Positions 24,444-33,671 of a DNA stretch of 64,000 nt are shown piece after piece. The DNA lies in the NCBI RefSeq assembly GCF_009696375.1, contig NZ_VUMD01000010.1:62001-126000 (forward strand). The letters are read 5' to 3'. Each line of letters opens with the position of its first letter. Positions within the stretch are counted from its first letter, which is position 1. A program made the position numbers and the translations under genes. The notes below the pieces were generated by a model. It made no database searches. It was not told where the DNA came from and saw only the letters and a list, made by a program, of their open reading frames with translations. The DNA comes from Clostridium porci (lineage in GTDB: Bacteria; Bacillota; Clostridia; Lachnospirales; Lachnospiraceae).

Positions 24444-26144
24444 ATGGTACGAGCAACCTTTGCCGGTTTTGGAACCGCTTTATCTGCTCTTCAGGCGAAC
24501 CAGAAGCGGCTGGACATCACTGGCCAGAACCTTGCTAACATGAACACACCGGGATACACCCGCCAGCAGCTTCAGACGTCCAGCTTGAATTATACAGCTT
24601 CCCCTTCCCATTACACCAATAACCCCACTTTAGCCGTGGGCTTTGGAGTACGTATGGACGCTGTGACTCAGATCCGGGATCCTTACCTGGACATCCAGTA
24701 CAGAGGCCAGATAGGCAAATCCGGTTATACCGAGGCCTTTCAGACAGCGCTGGACTCCTTATCTAAGGTTTTGGACGAAACCAGCATATCCGGCATATGT
24801 CAGGCCTTTGTTGATATACAGTCAACACTGACAAAAATGCAGGATCCGCCTAAGGTAAACGATCCGGTATATGAAACTGAGCTGCGCTCCAAGATGGAAG
24901 CTCTGACAAATCTTTTGAATAACTCCTCTCAGAAGATTCTTAATGCCGAAAAGGATGAATTCAGCCGTCTGGACGGAACCGGCACCAGTGAAAACGGCGC
25001 TGTTCAGGAGGTCAACGACCTTCTTCGCCAAATCGGCACTCTCAACCGTCAAATTAAGCAAAACCAAATTACAGGCCAGCCCAGCCTGGAGCTGATGGAT
25101 AAGCGCAACAGTCTTCTGGACGAGCTTGCCAGCTATGTGCCTATCGAAGTTACCTACTTTAAAGACGCAGAGCATGACGGGAAGTTTATCGATCCCGCTA
25201 CCGGTCAGAACAATCAGGGCATAGGTGATAAGGAGCTTTACTACTATGACTCCAGAGGCAATGTCATCGGCAAGAAGGAATGGCCGGACGACCTGAAGGT
25301 AGAGCTGCTCTATACGGATGCCAACGGAGCTGCTCAACGTCTTACTCTGGTGGACGGAACCGAGGGAAAGGGCGACGCAAATTATGCAAAGCTGAGCATT
25401 TCCGCTGGTACCAGAGATAACCCTACAGCTGCCGAGATCACAGTTACACCAGCAGCATCAGCTAACGGACAGGCTGCGGCATTTTCTTCAGCCAAGGGGC
25501 AGTTCTCCTCTGGCTCTGTCCAGGCCAGTCTTGACATGCTGGGTAAAAGCGGCGCAAACGGCTCCCTTCGGGGATACCAATTCTACATGGGACAGCTGGA
25601 TACTCTGGCCAAAACTTTTGCTGAAACAATGAATAACATAAACAACGCCAATCTTCCAGCCGGTCAGAAAAATCAGTACCTTCTGATTAACAAAGCTGCT
25701 ACAACAAACAACGGCGGCGTTATTACGGAGAATGTTCAAAACATCACAGCCGCCAACATTGGAGTCAGCCTGAATTGGGCAAAAGGAGCTACCCATATCA
25801 CCACTGCCGGAGCCAGCTCTACGGACACTGTTTTAGATCTGCTGAAGGCTATGTCCGCGCCTCAGACAGCTTTAGGCAACAAATCCTTTGCCGATTATAC
25901 AAGCAATACCTCTACCCTGTTAGCAAATGATTCCAGCAGCAATCAGACGGCGCTGAAGACCAATATGACTGTTCTGAACGGTATTCAGAATTCCAGGGAT
26001 TCCATATCAGGCGTCAGCATGGATGAGGAGGCTACGAATATGATGTCCTATATTTCCGCCTACAACGCTGCTTCCCGGCTTATGACTACCTTAGATGAGG
26101 CTCTAAATACCCTCATTAACAACACCGGAGTAGTAGGACGGTAA
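24444..26144 (+). CDS. flgK: Hook-filament junction protein FlgK (HAP1)
   Basis: 566 residues. The N-terminal rod/hook motif is GFGTALSALQANQKRLDITGQNLANMNTPGYTRQ, and the C-terminus NMMSYISAYNAASRLMTTLDEALNTLINNTG is the matching D0 helix. The middle is a variable exposed domain. FlgK is the first junction protein between hook and filament. GGAGG eight bases before ATG 24444 fixes the start; a TTG at 24429 in the same frame lies in the ribosome binding region and is rejected. Confidence 0.97.
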   Translation: MVRATFAGFGTALSALQANQKRLDITGQNLANMNTPGYTRQQLQTSSLNYTASPSHYTNNPTLAVGFGVRMDAVTQIRDPYLDIQYRGQIGKSGYTEAFQTALDSLSKVLDETSISGICQAFVDIQSTLTKMQDPPKVNDPVYETELRSKMEALTNLLNNSSQKILNAEKDEFSRLDGTGTSENGAVQEVNDLLRQIGTLNRQIKQNQITGQPSLELMDKRNSLLDELASYVPIEVTYFKDAEHDGKFIDPATGQNNQGIGDKELYYYDSRGNVIGKKEWPDDLKVELLYTDANGAAQRLTLVDGTEGKGDANYAKLSISAGTRDNPTAAEITVTPAASANGQAAAFSSAKGQFSSGSVQASLDMLGKSGANGSLRGYQFYMGQLDTLAKTFAETMNNINNANLPAGQKNQYLLINKAATTNNGGVITENVQNITAANIGVSLNWAKGATHITTAGASSTDTVLDLLKAMSAPQTALGNKSFADYTSNTSTLLANDSSSNQTALKTNMTVLNGIQNSRDSISGVSMDEEATNMMSYISAYNAASRLMTTLDEALNTLINNTGVVGR

Positions 26145-26180
26145 ATATGCCTTTTAATTATAAAATGGAGGAATAGCCCT

Positions 26181-27323
26181 ATGCGTGTTACCAATACAGC
26201 AACCTACAGAAATTTTACCGCCTCGGTAAACGATGTGCACAACAAGCTTAATAAAAGCATGAATAAGGTTTCCAGCGGCAGGGAATATGAAACCGCGGCG
26301 GACAATCCCCTGGCTTATTATGATGGCCAAAAGATTGACAACCAGTATCAAGATGCCGTGAGCAAGGCTACGCTGCTTACAGATATAAAGAACCGCCTTT
26401 ATCAGCAGGAGCTTGGCGCCCGCTCCATTCAGGAAGTAATGTCAGGCTCCTCCGGCGCAAAGGTTAACATACAAAATGCTCTGACTGAAACCTCCAGCGG
26501 GCAGAATGATATTGCCACCATTGGGGACAGCCTTCTTCAGCAGCAGCAGTCCATTGTCAATACTCTGAATACTCAATACCAGAATTTTTATGTGTATGGG
26601 GGAAATGATATATCCACAGCCCCCTTTTCACTCAGCGCAGATGGAAAAACACTGACCTACCGCCACCAGTTTCCAGGGGAAACAAATGTCACAGAGATCA
26701 GCATGAGCCTTGAGAAGCAGCAGGATGGCTCATATAATTTTAATGTTAAGGACGCTGACCTGGCAAAGCTGAAAAAAGCAATGAGCGAGCAGGGGAGAGT
26801 GGACGTCGGCTATGGAACGCTCAATGACAAATCAACCCTGCTGGATACCTATACCGGCGGCTTGAATATGCTCACCGGACTCACCTCCGACGCAGTGCGA
26901 AATATGACTGACGCTGAATTCAAAGCCTCATTCACCAAGGCTATCTCTGATAGTCCTCTGGGCCTGATCGGAGAAGCAGCCCTGGTTATTAAAGACTACT
27001 CTGACGCTCCTGCCGCAGACAAGGAAAAGGCCCACGGCATGATGCATGATGTTCTTGGCAAGACCCTGGATTCAATGACAGCTTCTATACATACCATAGG
27101 CACCGTATACTCTGATCTGGGTAATAAATACAAGATCTTGGAAACTACAGAGACTCGTTTAAAAACCATTCAGGATTCTTTAACTGAGCAGTACAAAGAT
27201 AAGCTGGGAGCCGATCCCTATGCCGCTATTATGGAGATGTATAACAACAATTATTCCTATAATGCAGCTCTGAAGGTTGGAGCTAATCTGATGGGATCGT
27301 CACTGTTTGATTTTATGAAATAG
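26181..27323 (+). CDS. flgL: Hook-filament junction protein FlgL (HAP3)
   Basis: 380 residues. The flagellin-like start VTNTATYRNFTASVNDVHNKLNKSMNKVSSGREYETAADNP is typical of FlgL. A middle region contains NFYVYGGNDISTAPF. The end, AIMEMYNNNYSYNAALKVGANLMGSSLFDFMK, is the conserved coiled C-terminus. FlgL sits between FlgK and the filament. GGAGG precedes ATG 26181 and the gap to flgK is 36 bases. Confidence 0.96.
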   Translation: MRVTNTATYRNFTASVNDVHNKLNKSMNKVSSGREYETAADNPLAYYDGQKIDNQYQDAVSKATLLTDIKNRLYQQELGARSIQEVMSGSSGAKVNIQNALTETSSGQNDIATIGDSLLQQQQSIVNTLNTQYQNFYVYGGNDISTAPFSLSADGKTLTYRHQFPGETNVTEISMSLEKQQDGSYNFNVKDADLAKLKKAMSEQGRVDVGYGTLNDKSTLLDTYTGGLNMLTGLTSDAVRNMTDAEFKASFTKAISDSPLGLIGEAALVIKDYSDAPAADKEKAHGMMHDVLGKTLDSMTASIHTIGTVYSDLGNKYKILETTETRLKTIQDSLTEQYKDKLGADPYAAIMEMYNNNYSYNAALKVGANLMGSSLFDFMK

Positions 27324-27349
27324 GATTTTATTAGACAAGGAGGTTGCCA

Positions 27350-27904
27350 ATGGGACCACTTATCAAAATTACATCTGATCCTTTGCGCCTCGTTCGCATA
27401 ACAGAACAGGCCCGCCTTCTCCCCTCCGATATTGTAGAGCTGGAACGGAGAAAAGCGATTGCATACCGCATTTCTACTCAAATTAGCCAGGGCGGCTATA
27501 GCAAGCACATTCCCATTGCGGATATTGTCAGGATAAACCGGACCTTTTCCTCATCCTCCGTCCTGAAAGCCTCCCCTGCTTCCAGACAGGCCAATATAGT
27601 AGCTTCCTCCCATGCCTTCTCCTCTGTTTCCTCTGATAATACAGTTACGGTACAGGAAAAAGGTTCTTCCCAGCCTCTTGCGTCTGAAACAGAAGCTGAC
27701 ACAGAGTTTCACTCTTCTTATGCAGTAGAACGAGGAGCCTTTGAGATGCGGGTAAGCCGGGGAGATGTTACCTTTATCCCTGCCCTGACTATGACAATTA
27801 TCACTCAAATGCCAGAGCTCCATTTTGAATATTTGGGTGGATTTAACTATGTTCCACCCAGAGATGAAGGAGCCCACATTGAATCTATCAATTTATACAC
27901 ATAG
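27350..27904 (+). CDS. YviE-like (DUF6470-type) flagellar-operon protein
   Basis: 184 residues, with a start (LIKITSDPLRLVRITEQARLLPS) and an end (LTMTIITQMPELHFEYLGGFNYVPP) like those of the YviE family, which sits between flgL and fliW in Bacillus and clostridia. The function is not established. The middle is Ser-rich and probably flexible. AGGAGG with six bases spacing selects ATG 27350; TTG 27344 is rejected. Confidence 0.78.
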   Translation: MGPLIKITSDPLRLVRITEQARLLPSDIVELERRKAIAYRISTQISQGGYSKHIPIADIVRINRTFSSSSVLKASPASRQANIVASSHAFSSVSSDNTVTVQEKGSSQPLASETEADTEFHSSYAVERGAFEMRVSRGDVTFIPALTMTIITQMPELHFEYLGGFNYVPPRDEGAHIESINLYT

Positions 27905-27917
27905 GAGCTTGTTATAA

Positions 27918-28409
27918 ATGACAGTACAAACCGATTATTATGGAACAGTTGAATACGACGAAGAGGATCTAGTAATTTTTGAAGATGGCCTTTTTGGCTT
28001 TCATCATTTAACCCGCTTTCTCCCTCTCTTCCTTAAGGAGGATGAGGATACCATGATCCTCTTAGTATCGGTTGAAAAACCTGAGGTAGCCTTTGTGTTG
28101 ATTAATCCGATTATTCTCTGCCCTGACTACTTCCCTGAGCTTTCTCCAGAGGAGCTTTCCTGCCTGGGTGTATCCGACAGTGGGGAATTGAGCTATTATG
28201 CAATCTGTGTAGTAAAAAAGGATTATGTGGAGAACACGGTAAATCTCAAATGTCCTCTGGCTATCAATCCCATCACACGGCGCGGAATGCAGGTAATCTT
28301 GGAACAATCCCACTATGAATTCCGTCATCTTTTCCGCTCTTTCCCATCCATTGCAGCAGCGGTTACTAATGAAGAGAGGGGGATTGAGTATGCTAATTCT
28401 GAGGCGTAA
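27918..28409 (+). CDS. fliW: Flagellar assembly factor FliW
   Basis: 163 residues with FliW motifs: LVIFEDGLFGFHHLTRFLPL, FVLINPIILCPDYFPELS and NLKCPLAINPITRRGMQVILE. In Bacillus FliW binds free flagellin, and when flagellin has been exported it instead binds CsrA and lifts its block on flagellin translation. csrA overlaps its end by 20 bases. AGGAG lies before ATG 27918. Confidence 0.95.
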   Translation: MTVQTDYYGTVEYDEEDLVIFEDGLFGFHHLTRFLPLFLKEDEDTMILLVSVEKPEVAFVLINPIILCPDYFPELSPEELSCLGVSDSGELSYYAICVVKKDYVENTVNLKCPLAINPITRRGMQVILEQSHYEFRHLFRSFPSIAAAVTNEERGIEYANSEA

Positions 28410-28638
28410 AAAGGATGAGAGTCTTCTTATCGGCGGAGATATACGAATCACTGTAGTTGACTGTGGATCAGATGGTGTCCGCCTTGCAATCGATGCTCCA
28501 AAGCATATCTCCATTCTTCGCGAAGAACTTTCCGAAGCTGAGCTAGCTAATCAAAGCGCACTGGCACCGGATAAAGATTCTGTCCGTTTCCTTCAATCAC
28601 TTCTGTACCCATCTGCTGATACGGATGAGCATGTATAA
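28390..28638 (+). CDS. csrA: Translational regulator CsrA
   Basis: 82 residues: MLILRRKKDESLLIGGDIRITVVD, then VRLAIDAPKHISILREEL, the complete RNA-binding core with the conserved Arg/Glu positions. The C-terminal tail of about 30 residues is longer than in many CsrA proteins. The start overlaps the end of fliW, and FliW contacts the CsrA C-terminal side in Bacillus, so the pair is a functional unit. The flagellin leader at 14.8 kb carries a candidate target site. Confidence 0.94.
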   Translation: MLILRRKKDESLLIGGDIRITVVDCGSDGVRLAIDAPKHISILREELSEAELANQSALAPDKDSVRFLQSLLYPSADTDEHV

Positions 28639-28668
28639 ACTTTTTTCTAGATGGATAACTCATAACAA

Positions 28669-28716
28669 CGCTGCCGCACTTACGAATATTTTAAGCGTAA
28701 GTGCGGCAGCGCTTTT
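28669..28716 (+). terminator. Terminator of the flgM-csrA operon
   Basis: CGCTGCCGCACTTACG (28669-28684) pairs perfectly with CGTAAGTGCGGCAGCG (28696-28711) around an 11-base loop and is followed by CTTTT. The 16-pair stem begins 31 bases after the csrA stop. Confidence 0.88.
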
Positions 28717-28900
28717 AGTTCCAAACCAGGCTTTCCCCTATACAATCCCTTAAACAACACGAAAGAGGCATTCGTATTCATATATATAATCCTGCTGATA
28801 AGAGCATATATCCTTATCATTCTAGAAATCAAGATTTATTACTTGCTCCAGGCTTTAATTGCTATTATTTCCATCTATGATTTAAAAAAGACGACGGCCA

Positions 28901-28933
28901 AGGAGGAAGCGCATCAACATGCAGCCTCCTCCT
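28901..28933 (-). terminator. Probable terminator of the fliD operon
   Basis: On the minus strand AGGAGGAGGCTGCAT pairs with ATGCGCTTCCTCCT around a short loop (one bulge), followed after 16 bases by TTTTTT. It starts 35 bases after the stop of the last gene of the fliD unit. Confidence 0.55.
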
Positions 28934-28967
28934 GTAAGTAAATCAGTTTTTCCAAATGTTATGCCTC

Positions 28968-30137
28968 TTACCATCGACTGTGCCAGGCCAATCTGAGTCC
29001 CCGGATCATCCAAAATAGGGGAAGCAGAAGCGGAACCCGTTCAATGGCAGGGTAAAGAGCACTCATATATCTGTAATCAGGAAAAGCCCATCGCAGCTTT
29101 TTTCTCGTCTCATTCATTGCAGTCTTAAGTCTTGTTTTGAAGAGACGGCGTCTTTCTTTTCTGCGCTCCTTCTCTATTTCCTGTTTGATCATCTGTTCCA
29201 GTCCCAGCGCCTGAATATCTTCCTCTCTGTTCAGTATACCTTTTGTAAGAAGGCGGTTTTCAAGGGAATCATAGGTTTCTATTTCATCCGGAAGCTGTGA
29301 AAAGTACGTGTCCTCCTTATTCCCGAACCACATATAGGAAATACGCAGAATCTTTTCTGCCAGCTTCTGTATCCGAAAGCCCTCCAAACGCTTTAGCATT
29401 TCCTCCTCCCCCAAAGTCTCCCTGCAGGACTTATGCAAAAGATACAAATCCAGCACTTCTCTCACGGTAAGCATATCCGTCACATAGCGGTAGGCTGCTG
29501 TAGCCATGTTCAAAAGAAAGGCATCTTTTTTGTCAAGCGCCCGTATGTGCACATAAGGCTCCTCTATCTCAGCTCTCTCCAGAATCAACTCCACATTTTT
29601 ATGATAGGCTGCCGTCCTGAAGGGAAGCCTTCTGTATAGCTCTACTCTGAGTCCCTGTCCTTTTGCCAGGCACTCTCCCGCTCCTGTAAATATTTCTTCC
29701 GTCTCATAACCCAGATCAACCAGAAACCCCTTTGCAAGGGGATAATTTTCCGAATCCAGGATAATACGCAGAGGGCTGCGATCGGATATCTCAGGAAGAG
29801 GATACAAAGACCGTACCTCCCCCCGTGAGATTACTGTGCAGGGAATCTCATACATATCCAGACATGCCAGTATCTCTCTGATAGAATCATCCAGGCTTTC
29901 CTGATACATCAAAGCTTCCCGGTAGCGTTTGGAAAATAAGCCCCTCCACCTGTCTGGAAGAGCCTCTCCATCTCCCAAAATACCGAGATACACAATGTTG
30001 GCAACCTTATGGTAATCCGACAGACGATACATCCGTTCCCAATCCAGACGTTTATGCGCAATATGGATTCCCTTCTGACCAATGATGGAAGCTACAATTC
30101 CTACCAGCAGGTGTCCCTCGAACAATAGTTGATTCAT
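28968..30137 (-). CDS. Nucleotidyltransferase-family homologue in the fliD operon
   Basis: 389 residues. The overall pattern fits the uncharacterised nucleotidyltransferase family found in capsule and sugar loci (PF14907-like): an N-terminal helical region, a segment ISRGEVRSLYPLPEISDRSPLRIILD, and helical ends with DLYLLHKS and YMWFG. The Lys-Gly and Asp-x-Asp positions expected around the active site read differently here (SRGE and IILD), so catalysis is doubtful. Given its place after fliD-fliS-fliT-like and the nearby glycosyltransferases, a role in flagellin modification is possible. AGGAG precedes ATG 30137. Confidence 0.55.
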   Translation of the reverse strand: MNQLLFEGHLLVGIVASIIGQKGIHIAHKRLDWERMYRLSDYHKVANIVYLGILGDGEALPDRWRGLFSKRYREALMYQESLDDSIREILACLDMYEIPCTVISRGEVRSLYPLPEISDRSPLRIILDSENYPLAKGFLVDLGYETEEIFTGAGECLAKGQGLRVELYRRLPFRTAAYHKNVELILERAEIEEPYVHIRALDKKDAFLLNMATAAYRYVTDMLTVREVLDLYLLHKSCRETLGEEEMLKRLEGFRIQKLAEKILRISYMWFGNKEDTYFSQLPDEIETYDSLENRLLTKGILNREEDIQALGLEQMIKQEIEKERRKERRRLFKTRLKTAMNETRKKLRWAFPDYRYMSALYPAIERVPLLLPLFWMIRGLRLAWHSRW

Positions 30138-30158
30138 CTGTCTCTCCTATGCATGCTG

Positions 30159-30575
30159 CTATATCTTTATCGTTGTGCCATAGTAGGATTTCAGCCCAGC
30201 AACCCTCTGGCTAAGCCTCTTATCAGAGGCTTGAAGTCTTTCAACCATTTGGCAGATTTTTTTCCGAAGGGAGTATACCGCTCTTTCCTCTTCTCCCTCT
30301 TCACTGGCAGCCGAGGGCTCTGTACGGAAGAGCCAGCGGAGTTTCTGAAGGTTTTGAGCATTACTCTCACCCATCTTCCATATCTCCTCCATATATTCAT
30401 CTGCCTTCGCCATCTCATCCGCCCGCATCTGAAGCGTTAGAAGGGCGGACGCCCGGTCATCCCTCCCCAAAGCGTCCTCAAGTTCTCTGGTAAGCCTTGC
30501 AATCTCTAATATAGAAGCATACCGCTTTTCAAGCAATTTTAAAACCTGCCTCATATCCAGCTCCATCTGCTCCAT
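30159..30575 (-). CDS. FliT-like helical flagellar chaperone candidate
   Basis: 138 residues, entirely helical and charged (DMRQVLKLLEKRYASILEIARLTRELEDAL). Position directly after fliS, and size, match FliT, the chaperone of the filament cap FliD. FliT sequences vary so much that sequence alone cannot decide; it could also be an FlgN-type chaperone. GAGG lies before ATG 30575, three bases after the fliS stop. Confidence 0.55.
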   Translation of the reverse strand: MEQMELDMRQVLKLLEKRYASILEIARLTRELEDALGRDDRASALLTLQMRADEMAKADEYMEEIWKMGESNAQNLQKLRWLFRTEPSAASEEGEEERAVYSLRKKICQMVERLQASDKRLSQRVAGLKSYYGTTIKI

Positions 30576-30578
30576 ATC

Positions 30579-30983
30579 TTATCCTCTTACTTCCGGCCGT
30601 ACAGCTATATGGGTATCGTGCACCTTTCTGCTGGCCTGATCAAATCCGTCCCTCAGTTCGGAAAGGATGTGGCGGATACGCCCTAATTCATCCTTTTGTC
30701 TGGCTCTTCCCGCCTTTACCCTGCTGATATCGTAAATAAGATAATGGTAGATCCGCTTCAAGTCTCTGCTGATCGGCTGTCTCATATCCAAAATATCCGT
30801 CAGATAACGTACAATCCTGGTGGTTCGCTCCAAGGAATCATCAAATTTCTCATAATCTGTTTCATTTAGAGCATACTCAGCCTTCATCAGATTTTTGACA
30901 GCCTCGTCATATACCATAAGCAACAGCTCCAGAGGTGACATCGAATAAATACTCTTTTCCTTATATTGCTTGTATCCGTCCAT
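30579..30983 (-). CDS. fliS: Flagellin export chaperone FliS
   Basis: 134 residues: YKQYKEKSIYSMSPLELLLMVYDEAVKNLMKAE and later YHYLIYDISRVKAG are characteristic FliS helices. FliS binds the disordered flagellin C-terminus and prevents premature assembly. ATG 30983 is taken because its product begins MDGYKQYKEKS in the usual way and an AAAGGG lies before it; an upstream TTG extends only into the ribosome binding region. Confidence 0.93.
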   Translation of the reverse strand: MDGYKQYKEKSIYSMSPLELLLMVYDEAVKNLMKAEYALNETDYEKFDDSLERTTRIVRYLTDILDMRQPISRDLKRIYHYLIYDISRVKAGRARQKDELGRIRHILSELRDGFDQASRKVHDTHIAVRPEVRG

Positions 30984-31011
30984 TCCAATCCCTTTCCTCC
31001 ATACCAATTCC

Positions 31012-33504
31012 CTATCCTCGAAGCTGAGATAACCAGCCAGACTGGGTATTCATCTGACTAATCAGGGTTTCCATGGTGGTAAACTGGGAAATATACCGAT
31101 CCTGCTCTGTTTTCAGCTGAGTCCTCAGCTTTTCTATGGTGCTCTGCATGTCCTTAAGCTGATTATAAATCAGATTGTTCATAGCAGACAACGGTATCTT
31201 GCCCGATCCTGCCTCTTCTATCAAACGTCCATAGGAATTACCATTTCTGCTGGCATATTTGGTTGCGTATGGAGTCAAGGTATCCTCCACAATCTGAGAC
31301 AGCCCCTTCTTTATATCTCCTCCGCCGGTAAATATCTGTCCTACCTTTTCAGGGTCCTTTTCCATAGCTGCCCTGAAGGCGGACTCATCAAACACCAGGG
31401 TTCCGCCATCTCTCATATCATCAGAATACGTAATTCCTATCTCCTTGAGTTTTTCAAAATCCGCTCCGCTATTCAGAAACTTAAGAAATACGCCTTCTAC
31501 ATCCGCTCCCAAATCCCGGAGCGTTGTGTCACCATACAGAATACCCTCCTTCGCCTTCTTCTCCCAATTCTTGATGGATTCCTCTGACATCTCCTTTTTT
31601 TGCTCATCTGTCAAAGGGCCATAGCTGGAATCAGAGCGGGTCGTTACCTGAGTGTTGATTTCTGTTACAAGAGCATTGTAATCCTCAAAGAATTTTTTAA
31701 CCGTTTCTACAGCAGAATCTACATTGGCCTTTGCGCTAAAAGTAACAGAGCCGGATATATCGCTATTGTCCCAGGTATTCTTTGCTGCATCGTATTTATC
31801 AGCATTAAACACACCTGATACCGTGACTGAGAGACCCTCTAAATCAAAGGTATTGGAGGAACGCTCCAGGGTTACGTTCATTCCGTTGCCGTAGCTTACG
31901 CCGATAATGGCATCTTGACCGTCTGTAAAGCCTGCCATTTTATCATACTTGCCGTCAGTCCCCTTTTGTCCAAAAAGCTTCTGGGCTAATTCGGAATCCA
32001 ATGAAATCTGGCGTCCCTTTCCTGTTTCGGAGGAAACCAGTGCAAACTCGCCGGTTGCATCTACATAGGTAGCTTTCACTCCTGCCTCTGCGGTAGAGTT
32101 GATCTTGTCCACAATGTCGCTTATGGAGCTGCGGTTGGTAAGCCCTTCTATGGATACTCCGTTAATTACCAGATTAAGCTTGCCATCTGCCGGAAAAGCA
32201 TCTGTATCGGTTTTCTGCAATCCAAGAACACTGGCGTTATCCTCAAGGGTACCGCTTACATTCAGCTTATTAGAAGCTCCTGAGACAATTCCCCAGTTTT
32301 TCAAAATGCTCTTATCATCGGATGTAATTGAAACTGTATCGCTTCCCTTCGTGGCAGAAAAGGATAAAGCTCCTGTCGAATCAATCTTTGCCTCAACCTT
32401 TCCAGTTCCAAAGGCCTTGTCCAGACGGGACTGGATATTTGCTTTAAAGGCCTCCATCTTCTGAGCCTTGTCAGATATGCTATTTAAAGCGGCAGCCTCA
32501 TCACTTGTAATCAAAGTGATCTCCTTGCTGGAACCGTTAAAGGTAAAGGTAACTGCTTTATCTTTCATGTAATCAATTGCATTCTGCTTGCCAATATAGG
32601 TATTTGTAAAACCTGTTGAATTTATCTCCACGCTTTTTTTATACTCCTCCAGGCTGATTCCGTCATCATATTGAGCCTTGTTTCCATCTTGAGAGTCAAA
32701 CCCAAAAGCAGAAAGTGCAGAAGAATTATTCTGTATCGAATAACCGGAGGAAGCAAACTTGCCGTTACCGGCATCTTCAATCAGCATTTTATCTGAATTC
32801 TCATCATAACGGAACTTAATAGCTTCTGAAAGCTTTGTATCTCCCAAGGTCTGGTTAGACTGCTCAATGGCCTTATTCAGCTGGTCTGCGAGGTCTGAAG
32901 GAGCTGCCGTATAATCAATGGTCTGAACCTTTCCGGCATCATCCTTGTAAGTGGAGGGCAGGGTAAAGATGACACTATTTTTAAAAGCCTTTTCTTTATC
33001 ATTCCACTGTCCGAAACGCAGCTGGGTTCCTTCCAGCTTGGAATACTGAAAATCCTGAGACAGATCCGTCAGCTTTGTCTCAAGGCTGCCTCCTGTATAT
33101 GACGACGACTTTCGTACAGAGGACGTAGCTAACTGCTTTACTCCAAGAATGGACAGCTGATCCGTCAGCTTAGAAGTTCCGGAAGCCTTGATAAGCTTAG
33201 TATACTCGTCCTTTCCCTGTACTGTAATCTGATTCCGCGCAAACACACTGCCATTTTTTAAGCTGTTGGATGAAGCATAGCTGAAATAATTATCATACAA
33301 GTCCAGAATCTTCCCGCTTATGCTTTGATATGCTTCCTGCTTCCATTCCAGATTGGTCATCGCCTTTTTCTGGTTTCTTATTTTGGTTGAAGTGCCCAGA
33401 GTCATCTGTTCTATAATAGAGTCCCGATCAATACCGGAAGTCATCCCTCCGAATCCTCTAAGGGCTGTGTTCCCTAAACTGCTTGTTCCCGATACGCTGG
33501 CCAT
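31012..33504 (-). CDS. fliD: Filament cap protein FliD (HAP2)
   Basis: 830 residues, long for FliD (often 450-700). The N-terminus RGFGGMTSGIDRDSIIEQMT and the IRNQKKAMTNLEWKQEAYQSI coiled coil, together with the C-terminal SGKIPLSAMNNLIYNQLKDMQSTIEKLRTQLKTEQDRYISQFTTMETLISQMNTQ-type coil (given here as separate parts of one region), are conserved. The extra length is in the exposed middle domain. FliD caps the growing filament and can act as adhesin. AAGGAG nine bases before ATG 33504 fixes the start. Confidence 0.94.
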   Translation of the reverse strand: MASVSGTSSLGNTALRGFGGMTSGIDRDSIIEQMTLGTSTKIRNQKKAMTNLEWKQEAYQSISGKILDLYDNYFSYASSNSLKNGSVFARNQITVQGKDEYTKLIKASGTSKLTDQLSILGVKQLATSSVRKSSSYTGGSLETKLTDLSQDFQYSKLEGTQLRFGQWNDKEKAFKNSVIFTLPSTYKDDAGKVQTIDYTAAPSDLADQLNKAIEQSNQTLGDTKLSEAIKFRYDENSDKMLIEDAGNGKFASSGYSIQNNSSALSAFGFDSQDGNKAQYDDGISLEEYKKSVEINSTGFTNTYIGKQNAIDYMKDKAVTFTFNGSSKEITLITSDEAAALNSISDKAQKMEAFKANIQSRLDKAFGTGKVEAKIDSTGALSFSATKGSDTVSITSDDKSILKNWGIVSGASNKLNVSGTLEDNASVLGLQKTDTDAFPADGKLNLVINGVSIEGLTNRSSISDIVDKINSTAEAGVKATYVDATGEFALVSSETGKGRQISLDSELAQKLFGQKGTDGKYDKMAGFTDGQDAIIGVSYGNGMNVTLERSSNTFDLEGLSVTVSGVFNADKYDAAKNTWDNSDISGSVTFSAKANVDSAVETVKKFFEDYNALVTEINTQVTTRSDSSYGPLTDEQKKEMSEESIKNWEKKAKEGILYGDTTLRDLGADVEGVFLKFLNSGADFEKLKEIGITYSDDMRDGGTLVFDESAFRAAMEKDPEKVGQIFTGGGDIKKGLSQIVEDTLTPYATKYASRNGNSYGRLIEEAGSGKIPLSAMNNLIYNQLKDMQSTIEKLRTQLKTEQDRYISQFTTMETLISQMNTQSGWLSQLRG

Positions 33505-33556
33505 AAGCAATTACTCCTTTCAGTTTTATCTGCCATACACAAATTTTTAAGAATCT

Positions 33557-33584
33557 TTGAGAAAATCATATTTTTATCTATACT
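33557..33584 (+). promoter_or_regulatory. Possible sigma-A promoter of the parA-comFB pair
   Basis: TTGAGA (33557-33562), a 16-base spacer and TATACT (33579-33584) lie 87 bases before the parA-like start. The region is AT-rich, so chance matches are likely. Confidence 0.4.
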
Positions 33585-33587
33585 TAT

Positions 33588-33615
33588 TTATCGACATGTT
33601 ATATAATAAAAATAA
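33588..33615 (-). promoter_or_regulatory. Possible sigma-D promoter of fliD
   Basis: On the minus strand TTAT (plus 33612-33615), a 16-base spacer and GTCGATAA (33588-33595, one base from GCCGATAA) lie 84 bases before fliD. It is weaker than the other sigma-D sites in this window. Confidence 0.4.
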
Positions 33616-33671
33616 TATCTGAGAGAAGCATTTTTTATCTATAATCCCATCATTATTGGAGGTATTATATT

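Larger units (their letters stand above)
28639..28967. other. Intergenic region between csrA and the nucleotidyltransferase homologue
   Basis: This 329-base stretch separates two converging units. It holds a strong hairpin terminator for the plus-strand operon and a hairpin for the minus-strand operon (both listed). The 160 bases between them contain no open frame with a ribosome binding site; I see nothing else. Confidence 0.6.
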
